NCBI GenBank assembly: GCA_007121995.1
Contig: SKJK01000285.1
Coordinates: 1 to 5,385 of the forward strand
DNA from: Desulfobulbaceae bacterium
GTDB taxonomy: Bacteria; Desulfobacterota; Desulfobulbia; Desulfobulbales; Desulfobulbaceae
Direction: 5' to 3'
DNA: 5,385 nt
The translations under genes and the position numbers were made by a program. The notes beneath the pieces were generated by a model. That model made no database searches. It was given only the letters and a program-made list of their open reading frames with translations, and was not told where the DNA came from. Below, one piece after another: positions 1 through 5,385 of this stretch; the stretch's first letter is position 1, and the number at the start of each line of letters is the position of its first letter.

Positions 1-792
1 AAAAAGATCCGGGTGTTTACCGACGATGACCTGATTTTCATCCCCGTCAAGGCCGACAACGTACCAGGGAGTCACGTCCGGCAACGCCAGGCCGCGACGT
101 TGACCAATGGTATAGTTCCAGATACCTTGGTGTCGGCCAAGGCGGGTGCCGCCGCGGTCGACAATGGCGCCGTCCTGGTCCTGGATCCCTTGTCCGGCCA
201 GAAAGGAGGACAATCCCCGGGGCAGGAAACAAACATCCTGGCTCTCCTCGCCCTGAAATTGGAAACCGAGTTCCGCGGCTCTGCGGTACACCTGATCTTT
301 TGTCCACCCGCCGAGAGGAAAAAGGATGTTCCCCAGCAGACTGTTGGCAACCCGGGCAAGGAAATAAGATTGGTCCTTGTGGCGGTCGACCGCACGGCCA
401 AGAGAAAATGAATCGCCACGCTGGTGGACACGGGCATAGTGACCAGTGGCAATGATGTCCATGCCTTTGTCCAACATGAAATCAGCGAGCAGACCAAATT
501 TAATGCGATGATTGCAGAGCATGCAAGGGTTGGGTGTTTTTCAGCTACGATAGCTGTCGATGAAATAGCGAATCACCTGCGCGGTAAACTGACGGCGCAG
601 GTCGAAGAAATGCAGGGACAGGGACAGTTTGCTTGCCACCTCTTCCACCCGTATGCATTGTTTTTCGACACAGGAGAGCGGCAGAATCATGAAAAATCCA
701 TGGACTGTATATCCCTGATCCAGGAGCAGGGAAGCAGCAACTGTTGAATCCACTCCGCCACTCATGGCGATGCCGACGCGTTGAAAAGACAT
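1..792 (-). CDS. mnmA: tRNA U34 2-thiouridylase MnmA, 3' end beyond window, with one in-frame TGA
   Basis: MnmA is the cytoplasmic ATP-dependent enzyme that activates U34 of tRNA-Lys, -Glu and -Gln by adenylation and inserts sulfur delivered by the IscS/Tus relay. The visible 264 codons show the PP-loop SGGVDS at residues 11-16, TPNPCMLCN at 86-94, ATGHYAR at 115-121, KDQSYFL at 139-145, DVCFLP at 187-192 and TIGQRRG at 228-234. Cys93 and Cys188 match the catalytic cysteine pair of the family (E. coli C102 and C199). About 100 C-terminal residues lie past the left edge, judging by the E. coli length of 368. The ATG at 790-792 is the only sensible start; an in-frame stop lies 28 bases upstream, and the ribosome binding site is weak. 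Codon 84 is TGA, where relatives usually have Gly before K/R-TPNP. No frameshift or second stop occurs, so the gene is either recoded at UGA or freshly broken. Identity is certain; activity is not. Confidence 0.95.
512..526 (-). promoter_or_regulatory. stem-loop just after the mnmA TGA, bSECIS-like geometry
   Basis: On the mRNA strand the sequence TTGCA-TGCTC-TGCAA forms a perfect 5-bp stem with a 5-base loop. Nineteen bases separate the TGA from the loop, and the second loop base is G. From memory, the bacterial SECIS consensus asks for a loop roughly 16-37 bases after UGA and a G in its first two positions, so this fits. The stem is weak, with two G-C pairs. It also falls on the conserved codons for Pro-Cys-Met-Leu-Cys-Asn, where two TGC codons alone can generate such pairing, so it may be accidental. 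Confidence 0.35.
541..543 (-). other. in-frame TGA in mnmA, candidate selenocysteine codon
   Basis: The codon order here reads Tyr-Arg-Ser-TGA-Lys-Thr-Pro-Asn-Pro-Cys-Met-Leu-Cys. Homology to MnmA continues in the same frame directly on both sides, with no inserted or lost bases. The TGA is codon 84, six residues before Cys90 and nine before catalytic Cys93. Selenocysteine would therefore sit in the active-site loop region. Selenocysteine usually replaces Cys, whereas this family usually has Gly here, which weakens the case. UGA is a normal stop elsewhere in the window (852-854, 1893-1895 and 2034-2036). A single G-to-T change from GGA would also produce it, as would a sequencing error. Confidence 0.45.
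542..556 (-). repeat. perfect inverted repeat whose 3' arm contains the first two bases of the mnmA TGA
   Basis: The mRNA strand reads CAGCTA-TCG-TAGCTG, a 6-bp hairpin with a 3-base loop. Its last two bases are the T and G of the in-frame TGA. It could slow the ribosome at the UGA. It could equally be the origin of the UGA: with an ancestral GGA codon the arms would carry one mismatch, and template-switch repair of that imperfect palindrome would produce TGA. Confidence 0.6.
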
Positions 793-851
793 GGACAGCT
801 GGTCTCGGGGGGCTACGGGTCAGGGGGAAAAAGCTGGATGCCGCAGAGTGC

Positions 852-1223
852 TCACAGCAAAGAAGTCAGGGCCTCACACTCACGGCAGATGGCTATCTTG
901 TCCTTCCATGTTTTATCCTCAGTACATTTACAGCGGGTGCCACTGAGGAACCAGCACAGGTGCCCTGCCTGAAATTCCCAGGCCGGACATTCCTTTTTGC
1001 GACCGCACTTTTTCAGGGTCCAGCAATCCTGACGTCGACTATGACCGCTTCCCCTCTGGTTGACCAGGAGAAAATAAAGTTGCCGTTCGACATGGATGGG
1101 TATGGGTCTCCACCCCTGCTCGTAACTCTGCACGGCCTTCAGGGAAACCCCAAGCAACACAGCAAGGACTTTTTGCGTTTTTCCCAGTTTTGCCCTTAAT
1201 TTAGCAAATGTTTCACTATTCAT
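852..1223 (-). CDS. small HTH protein with C-terminal cysteine-rich two-CW domain
   Basis: This is a 123-residue predicted cytoplasmic DNA-binding protein of unknown target. Residues 1-50 form a helix-turn-helix of XRE type, with the motif KTQKVLAVLLGVSLKAVQSY at 16-35 followed by EQGWRPIP and VERQL. Residues 66-118 are cysteine rich, with CW at 67-68, CPAWEF at 79-84, CW at 90-91, GTRCKC at 95-100 and CREC at 113-116. Eight Cys suggest a bound metal or Fe-S centre or a redox switch. The spacing matches what I recall as the 'two-CW' domain. I chose the ATG at 1221-1223 because a GGAT ribosome binding site lies seven bases upstream and the HTH begins at once. ATG at 1230-1232 and TTG at 1284-1286 are in-frame alternatives. 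The stop is 59 bases before mnmA in the same direction, so co-transcription is plausible. A role as regulator is inferred from the fold only. Confidence 0.85.
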   Translation of the reverse strand: MNSETFAKLRAKLGKTQKVLAVLLGVSLKAVQSYEQGWRPIPIHVERQLYFLLVNQRGSGHSRRQDCWTLKKCGRKKECPAWEFQAGHLCWFLSGTRCKCTEDKTWKDKIAICRECEALTSLL

Positions 1224-1257
1224 AATAGTCATCCATATGAAGTGTCGCCAGCTTTCA

Positions 1258-1286
1258 CTGATACCACAAGGTGACGAGAGCGGCAA
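1258..1286 (-). promoter_or_regulatory. weak sigma70-like promoter candidate for the HTH/two-CW gene
   Basis: On the minus strand TTGCCG (1281-1286) and TATCAG (1258-1263) are separated by exactly 17 bases. Each matches the -35 or -10 consensus at four of six positions. Transcription would begin near 1251, about 28 bases before the chosen ATG. The match is ordinary enough to arise by chance. If the TTG at 1284-1286 were the true start, this could not be the promoter. Confidence 0.3.
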
Positions 1287-1298
1287 TTGATTTTCCGT

Positions 1299-1304
1299 CC
1301 TCCT
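1299..1304 (-). promoter_or_regulatory. strong Shine-Dalgarno-like AGGAGG without a clear gene
   Basis: AGGAGG on the minus strand is the best ribosome-binding sequence in the window. The nearest in-frame start is TTG at 1284-1286, 12 bases away, which would add 21 residues to the HTH/two-CW protein. Those residues look unlike the compact N-terminus expected of the family. It may serve that alternative start, an untracked leader peptide, or nothing. Confidence 0.25.
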
Positions 1305-1406
1305 TCTTTCAGAGCCTGTGACCGCTTGCAATGCAGATGCGTATTACACCACACAGCCACAAACACCGTGATCGGTTAGGAGAAATGGTGTAGCTTAGCG
1401 GCAAAC

Positions 1407-1426
1407 GTTCCAGGGTGCCCTGGAAC
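1407..1426. promoter_or_regulatory. 20-base palindrome, candidate operator upstream of dgkA
   Basis: GTTCCAGGG-TG-CCCTGGAAC has two perfect 9-base inverted arms around a 2-base centre. No T run follows on either strand, so it is not an obvious intrinsic terminator. Its place in the divergent region, about 100 bases before dgkA and about 180 before the HTH gene, suits a dimeric regulator. The adjacent HTH/two-CW protein is one candidate binder, purely by proximity. Confidence 0.45.
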
Positions 1427-1487
1427 ATATCCTGATCTGAAATCCGTTTTCACGCCGTTTACCTGATTTTTACCTCTGATACCACGT

Positions 1488-1504
1488 CCCGAGCTCGGGC
1501 TTTT
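1488..1504 (+). repeat. 12-base palindrome followed by CTTTT, beside the dgkA ribosome binding site
   Basis: CCCGAGCTCGGG (1488-1499) is a perfect palindrome that can fold as a 4-bp G-C stem with an AGCT loop, followed by CTTTT. It ends just before the GGAG at 1505-1508 that probably serves dgkA. It may be a small terminator or attenuator, or a structure limiting ribosome access. The stem is short, so this is tentative. Confidence 0.3.
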
Positions 1505-1523
1505 GGAGCCACAGCAAACAAGC

Positions 1524-1895
1524 ATGACCATAAAACAGAAAATGAATGGGCAGGGCCTGGCCAGACTGATGCGGGCGATGACTTGCTCCTGGGTCGGATT
1601 GAGAGCCGCATGGAAAAACGAAGAAGCCTTTCGCCAGGAACTGATCCTTGCGCTGATGCTGGTGCCTCTCGGTCTCTGGCTCGGAGAGAGCGGTGTGGAA
1701 AGGGCTCTGCTCGTTGGCAGTGTGATGCTGGTGGTGCTGGTTGAACTGCTTAACACAGCGGTGGAGGTGGTGGTCAATCGTATCAGCACCGGTCATCACG
1801 AGTTGTCCGGATTGGCCAAGGATCTGGGGTCAGCCGCAGTGCTCGTGTCACTTGTCCATGCTGTGGTTGTCTGGCTGCTGGTTCTCCTGACCTGA
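1524..1895 (+). CDS. dgkA: membrane diacylglycerol kinase DgkA
   Basis: DgkA is the small homotrimeric inner-membrane kinase that converts diacylglycerol to phosphatidic acid, recycling lipid left over from the making of periplasmic glycans and lipopolysaccharide. The product has 123 residues (E. coli 122). It contains GLRAAWKNEEAFRQE at 25-39, VELLNTAVEVVVNRIS at 73-88 and HELSGLAKDLGSAAV at 92-106. Glu33, Glu74 and Glu81 match E. coli active-site Glu28, Glu69 and Glu76. Three hydrophobic segments lie near 39-54, 60-84 and 102-122, as expected. The ATG at 1524 gives the family length; the ribosome site GGAG (1505-1508) is 15 bases away, rather far. TTG at 1503 and ATG at 1542 are alternatives. 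The gene diverges from the HTH gene and converges on sbcC, so it is probably transcribed alone. Confidence 0.97.
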   Translation: MTIKQKMNGQGLARLMRAMTCSWVGLRAAWKNEEAFRQELILALMLVPLGLWLGESGVERALLVGSVMLVVLVELLNTAVEVVVNRISTGHHELSGLAKDLGSAAVLVSLVHAVVVWLLVLLT

Positions 1896-1908
1896 AGACA
1901 TCAAGAGC

Positions 1909-1920
1909 GTGATATATCAC
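1909..1920. repeat. 12-base perfect palindrome GTGATATATCAC
   Basis: This perfect palindrome begins 13 bases after the dgkA stop, in the convergent dgkA/sbcC gap. The GTGAT...ATCAC half-sites resemble those of CRP/FNR-type regulators but are packed closer than a standard CRP site. A convergent gap is an unusual place for an operator, and chance or a weak transcript-end structure is possible. Confidence 0.35.
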
Positions 1921-1923
1921 AAA

Positions 1924-1964
1924 GGTACAACCCTCGTGATTGGTTACTGTTTTTTGCTTGTACC
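1924..1964. repeat. inverted repeat GGTACAA/TTGTACC in the convergent gap
   Basis: Seven-base perfect arms at 1924-1930 and 1958-1964 enclose a 27-base loop that includes a run of six T on the plus strand (1950-1955). Read on the minus strand the hairpin is followed only by TTTGTG, so it is at best a weak terminator for sbcC. Confidence 0.25.
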
Positions 1965-2003
1965 CGGTGGATGTTTCCCCTCCTGGTACGCTCTGTTTGG
2001 CTT

Positions 2004-2022
2004 CTGCGCGTTGCGCGGTTTT
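2004..2022 (+). terminator. intrinsic terminator candidate downstream of dgkA
   Basis: CTGCGC-GTT-GCGCGG (2004-2018) folds as a 6-bp G-C-rich stem with one G-U pair and a 3-base loop, followed by TTTT (2019-2022). The orientation suits transcription coming from dgkA, 108 bases upstream, and it would stop that transcript before it enters sbcC. The T tract is short, so efficiency is uncertain. Confidence 0.4.
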
Positions 2023-2033
2023 CCCTTGGGCCT

Positions 2034-5000
2034 TCAGGAAAACGAGCCGCATCCCGGCCCGATCATTTGACTGCAACCGCCCTGGTCCGGCTGGACCTGG
2101 ATGCGGACCTCGATTCGATCTTTCAGCATCGGCACATGGGAGATAATACCGATCAATTTGCCGTCCTGCTGCAGTCCGGCCAGGGTCTGCAGGGCGATAT
2201 CCAGGGCCTCTTCGTCCAGGGTGCCGAATCCTTCGTCAAGGAAAAGGGAATCAACCTGGACATTGTGACTGGCCATGGCGGACAGGCCCAGGGACAGGGA
2301 CAGGCTGACAAGAAAACTTTCGCCACCGGAGAGGTTGCGGGTTGATCGGATCTCACCTGCCTGGTAGGTATCGATCACCTGCAGGGCCAACGGCTCTTTA
2401 CTGTCCCGGAGCAAGATGTAGCGATCGTTCATTTTTTGCAGTTGACGATTGGCATGGCTGATCATGGCCTCAAAGGTCAGGCCTTGGGCAAAGACTCTGA
2501 ATTTTTTACCGTCAGCAGAACCGATCAGCTGGTGGAGCAAGTCCCACCGCATCTGTTCCCGAACCTGGGCATCCAGAGCGAGTTGCTGCTGTTTGCATTG
2601 CTGCCGGCGTTTGCTGTTCTCGGCTAGCCGATCCCGGTCCGCACCGATGCGTTGCTGTAACTCTTCCATATCCCGGGCCAACCCCTCCTGTTGAGCAAGG
2701 AGTTCATCTGCCCCTTGTTGCCCGAGTTTTTTTTGTTCTTCCCGGGCAAGAGCCGCGGTCTGCTCTGTTATACGAGCGGAGAGCATGGTTGCTTCCTGTT
2801 CCAACTCCTGCTTGAGGCGACCGAGAGCGGCGCGATCGTCGGCCGGCAGTAGCGCGCTGCGGTACTCCGCTATATTAGCAAAACCAATGGCCGGCAGGCT
2901 GGCGAGCAACTCGGCTTCGCGCAGGTGGATCCGGGGTAGCAGAGTCTCTTGTTCCGCGGCATTGAGCCGCTGTTGCTCCTCCAGGCTGTGTCGATCCCGC
3001 TCGATTCGATTCAGACGATTGCGAATCTCCGCTTCTTGAGCTTCCGCAATCTCGACCAAACGTTTGCATTTCTGTTCTTCCAGATCGGGAATTCGTTCAC
3101 CGTAGAGTTTTCTTCGCTCCTTTTGCAATTCGGATTCTTCACGGCGCAAGGTATCGTGTTCCGTTTTGTGTCGGGACAGAGTCTGGTCGAGGTTGGCCAG
3201 GACAAGGTCTTCCTTGTCCTGCACAGCCTGCAGGTCGGCCAGTTCTTTGCTTAACCGTTCCCGGTGTTGTTGCCGGTCTCTCCAGGCCTGCTGGCGGGTC
3301 ATCAGTTCGGTCAGGAGCTGATTGGCCTGGTGTGGCGGGCAGGAGGTCACGCCCAGCGGCTGTAACTCGACCAGGAGATCATGGCGTTTCCGGTCGATCC
3401 GGTTCTGTGTCTCCCGAATCTGTTCCTTGATCCGGTCAAGATCCTGGCGCCCGTTTTTTTCCTCATATTCCCTGGTTTGCAACCGACGGCTCAGTTCGGT
3501 ATGCTGAGTCAGCGCCTGGTCGTATTGTCGCTGCACTTGGTGGCGTTCTTTTTCCATCTGTTCAAGGGCACGGCAGCGCTGCTGGAGCGCGGCTGTCTCT
3601 TCGCGGGCTTGAACCAGTTCCTGCTCCACCTGGGATGACCTGTCCAGGGCCGGATCAAGATGCAGAAGGGTCAGCAGGAGGGTAACCTGTTCCTTGATCT
3701 CGTTGAGTTGTCGATGTCCTGAGTCAAGGGTGGTCTGGAGATGCTCAATATCTTTGGTTTGTGCGACCAGGGTCTCCCGCTGTGCCCCAATGATGTGCTG
3801 AAGGCGCTCCAGTTTCGATCGTTGCAGATCAAGTGCCGCACCGGGCGCCTCGACCCCAGGGTGTGTCTCGGCCCAAGGGTGATGCACGGCACCGCACAAC
3901 GGGCATGGGGTGCCGTCAACCAGATGCGTGCGTTCTTCTTCGAAGCTGTGAACCACCCTGGCCTGCCGTTCTTTTTTTTCCAGTTCCAGCACTCGTTGCT
4001 GGGTGATCCGTCGCTGTTCCTCACGATCCTGCACCTCGTGGCGCAGTTTTTTTTCGTGCTCTCGTGCCAGGGCAAGCGACTGGCTTTTTGCTGTCTGTTC
4101 CTGGTGGAGGGCAGCCTGACGGGCCAGGAGTTCATCAACTTTTTCCAGCTGCCGTAACCGCTGTTCGCTCTGATCGATACGGGTGCGCCAGACATCCACA
4201 GGAAAACCATCCTGGAGGATTGCGCATCGCTTCTCCAGGGCCTGCAGGCGTTGTTGAAGCGCGGTCAGGATCTCACCGGCTTTTTGTTCTTCATGGCGAG
4301 CTTGAGCGCCATGGTCCTGCGCATCAATATGGATGCGTTTTTTTTCCTCCAGGTTTTTTTCCAGTTGCAGGCGGTTGTTTTCCGTTTCGTGCAGTTGCAG
4401 CAATTGCTGACGGAATCCGGTCAGGTGTTCCAGGAGAAGACTATCATGTTCGTGCTCTTGAAAAAAAGTGTCGAGCTGCTGTAGCTGATCGGTCATAGCC
4501 GTTTTTTTTTGGTCCAAGGCCTGCCGGCATTGCTGGTGCTCCTGATATATTTTCTTGGTTGCCAGAACCTCAGCGTCGACCTGTTTACGGCTTTTCTTTT
4601 TTTCATGAAGACGCAGGTCAAGGGCTCGAACGATTTTGCTCTGTTCGTTTTCGCGCTGAAGGGTCGCCACGGCCTGCTGGCGTTTCTCCATGGCCTGGGT
4701 ATGAGCATCGGCAACGACCTTCTGCTCGGCAAGCAGCTGTTGCAGCCGGGTACGCAGGTCCTTCTCCCTGACCTCAAGGGTGGCGACCCTTTCCTGCAGG
4801 TGCTGCAGCTGAGTGTATTCCCCTATCAGAGTCTGCGCCCGAAGTCCACGTTCGTAGCGGAGCAGATCTTCCCGCGCCTGTTGCCGGCGATGCTCCAGAT
4901 CCTGTTGCAACTGTTCCGTGGTCTTGATCATCTCCCTGAGCGATTCGATGGTTCTGATCCGGTGAAGTGCTTCACTCAAGGCAGTGAGTTGTTTTTGTAT

Positions 5001-5385
5001 CTCAACTCCACGGCGCGACTCTGCTTCGATCCGGTTGGTGAGCGCTGTTTCCTCTTCTGCACTCAGCAGGGTCATAGCGCCCATAGCCTCACGCAGGCTG
5101 GTTGTTTTTTTTCGCTCTTCACTGGCCCGCTCATGCACAGCAATGGAAATCCTTGAGTAGATGCCGGTACCAGTTATTTGCTCGAGGATCGGGGCCCGTT
5201 GATCCGGGTCCGCCTCGAGAAAAGCGGCAAAACTTCCCTGAGCCAGGAGGATCGAACGGGTGAAACGTTCGTAATCCATACCGGTAACCTGTTCCACTCG
5301 GCGAGCCACTTCCCGGCTTTTTGTTTCCAGGACCGAGCCGGTACGGGCATCAACGATCTCATGTCGGGGCGATTGCAATTCGCCG
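2034..5385 (-). CDS. sbcC: SbcC, ATPase subunit of the SbcCD nuclease, N-terminus beyond window
   Basis: SbcC is the SMC-like (Rad50-type) ATPase that pairs with the SbcD nuclease to open hairpins and process blocked DNA ends. The 1116 visible codons lack the start and Walker A, about 105 residues by comparison with E. coli. Counting from the TTG at 5376-5378, the Q-loop region LLAQGSFAAFL lies at 44-54 and ERASEE onward begins a long Glu/Gln/Arg-rich coiled coil. The zinc-hook CPLC is at 492-495 (bases 3894-3905), and the returning coiled coil runs to about 920. The ABC signature NLSGGES is at 1015-1021, Walker B SLFLDEGFGTLDE at 1044-1056 and the H-loop ISHV at 1079-1082. The full protein would be near 1220 residues, longer than E. 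coli's 1048, mainly in the arms. The TTG at 5376 is not the start, because the upstream codons still align. sbcD is expected just upstream, outside the window. The gene ends with TGA at 2034-2036 and converges on dgkA. Confidence 0.97.
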   Translation of the reverse strand, partial: GELQSPRHEIVDARTGSVLETKSREVARRVEQVTGMDYERFTRSILLAQGSFAAFLEADPDQRAPILEQITGTGIYSRISIAVHERASEERKKTTSLREAMGAMTLLSAEEETALTNRIEAESRRGVEIQKQLTALSEALHRIRTIESLREMIKTTEQLQQDLEHRRQQAREDLLRYERGLRAQTLIGEYTQLQHLQERVATLEVREKDLRTRLQQLLAEQKVVADAHTQAMEKRQQAVATLQRENEQSKIVRALDLRLHEKKKSRKQVDAEVLATKKIYQEHQQCRQALDQKKTAMTDQLQQLDTFFQEHEHDSLLLEHLTGFRQQLLQLHETENNRLQLEKNLEEKKRIHIDAQDHGAQARHEEQKAGEILTALQQRLQALEKRCAILQDGFPVDVWRTRIDQSEQRLRQLEKVDELLARQAALHQEQTAKSQSLALAREHEKKLRHEVQDREEQRRITQQRVLELEKKERQARVVHSFEEERTHLVDGTPCPLCGAVHHPWAETHPGVEAPGAALDLQRSKLERLQHIIGAQRETLVAQTKDIEHLQTTLDSGHRQLNEIKEQVTLLLTLLHLDPALDRSSQVEQELVQAREETAALQQRCRALEQMEKERHQVQRQYDQALTQHTELSRRLQTREYEEKNGRQDLDRIKEQIRETQNRIDRKRHDLLVELQPLGVTSCPPHQANQLLTELMTRQQAWRDRQQHRERLSKELADLQAVQDKEDLVLANLDQTLSRHKTEHDTLRREESELQKERRKLYGERIPDLEEQKCKRLVEIAEAQEAEIRNRLNRIERDRHSLEEQQRLNAAEQETLLPRIHLREAELLASLPAIGFANIAEYRSALLPADDRAALGRLKQELEQEATMLSARITEQTAALAREEQKKLGQQGADELLAQQEGLARDMEELQQRIGADRDRLAENSKRRQQCKQQQLALDAQVREQMRWDLLHQLIGSADGKKFRVFAQGLTFEAMISHANRQLQKMNDRYILLRDSKEPLALQVIDTYQAGEIRSTRNLSGGESFLVSLSLSLGLSAMASHNVQVDSLFLDEGFGTLDEEALDIALQTLAGLQQDGKLIGIISHVPMLKDRIEVRIQVQPDQGGCSQMIGPGCGSFS

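Larger units (their letters stand above)
1224..1523. other. divergent intergenic region between the HTH/two-CW gene and dgkA
   Basis: These 300 bases separate two divergent genes and should hold both promoters. I find no convincing coding sequence: the upstream extension of the HTH frame to 1331 shows no recognisable protein. Contents seen are the minus-strand promoter candidate (1258-1286), an AGGAGG (1299-1304) and two palindromes (1407-1426 and 1488-1499). I could not identify a convincing plus-strand sigma70 promoter for dgkA. Confidence 0.7.

Noticed and set aside
72..497. Minus-strand open frame inside mnmA, as if a frameshift followed the TGA
   Set aside because: Its protein has no MnmA motifs; the true homology continues in the same frame as the start, so there is no frameshift.
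522..543. A split gene with translation restarting at Met91 after the TGA
   Set aside because: The fragment would lack the PP-loop and the start of the TPNPC loop, and no good ribosome site precedes it.
541..543. Genome-wide recoding of UGA as Gly or Trp
   Set aside because: Three other genes in the window end in TGA exactly where their families end (852-854, 1893-1895, 2034-2036).
852..854. The TGA ending the HTH/two-CW gene as a second selenocysteine codon
   Set aside because: Readthrough would add only 13 residues before a TAG, and the domain is already complete.
744..1199. Plus-strand open frame of 151 codons opposite the HTH/two-CW gene
   Set aside because: It shows no family resemblance and lies antisense to a recognised HTH/cysteine-rich protein.
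1783..2345. Short open frames on both strands across the dgkA/sbcC gap
   Set aside because: They overlap recognised genes, have no recognisable protein motifs and no convincing ribosome sites.
4509..5156. Plus-strand open frame of 215 codons antisense to sbcC
   Set aside because: A shadow of the long coiled-coil coding frame: leucine/phenylalanine-rich translation with no recognisable motif, fully covered by well-supported sbcC.

Overview
The window reads as a piece of a Gram-negative bacterial chromosome, most likely a Desulfobacterota (deltaproteobacterial) genome. That placement is an inference from the style of the proteins: a short HTH protein with a cysteine/tryptophan 'two-CW' domain, a proteobacterial-type membrane DgkA and a long SbcC. 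No rRNA or other phylogenetic marker is present to confirm it. There are four genes: mnmA (cut by the left edge), a small HTH/two-CW gene, dgkA, and sbcC (cut by the right edge). I see no mobile elements, tRNAs, rRNAs or CRISPR arrays.

Left part (1-1223, minus strand): a 123-residue HTH/two-CW protein (852-1223) lies 59 bases upstream of mnmA (1-792) in the same direction, so the two may be co-transcribed. MnmA makes the 2-thio group of wobble uridine 34 in tRNAs for Lys, Glu and Gln. Its reading frame is open to the window edge except for one in-frame TGA at 541-543, seven codons before a Cys-x-x-Cys whose second Cys is catalytic. Both catalytic cysteines, the PP-loop and everything after the TGA are intact. 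Two small hairpins flank the TGA: an inverted repeat that contains its first two bases, and a downstream stem-loop whose geometry fits a bacterial selenocysteine insertion element. A UGA-decoded (possibly selenocysteine) MnmA is the most interesting possibility here. A recent nonsense mutation at a normally glycine position is the main alternative. The other three genes all end in TGA, which argues against a genome-wide reassignment of UGA.

Middle (1224-1523): a 300-base divergent intergenic region between the HTH gene and dgkA. It holds a 20-base near-perfect palindrome, a second 12-base palindrome next to the likely dgkA ribosome binding site, and a weak minus-strand promoter candidate. dgkA (1524-1895, plus) encodes a complete small membrane diacylglycerol kinase.

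Right part (2034-5385, minus): sbcC, the large ATPase subunit of the SbcCD nuclease, converges on dgkA across 138 bases that contain a terminator-like hairpin and a 12-base palindrome. The N-terminal part of SbcC with Walker A, and probably sbcD, lie beyond the right edge. The coding strand carries repeated runs of eight or nine A.

The genes do not form one pathway: they serve tRNA thiolation, lipid recycling and DNA end processing. The only functional link suggested by layout is the HTH/two-CW gene with mnmA.
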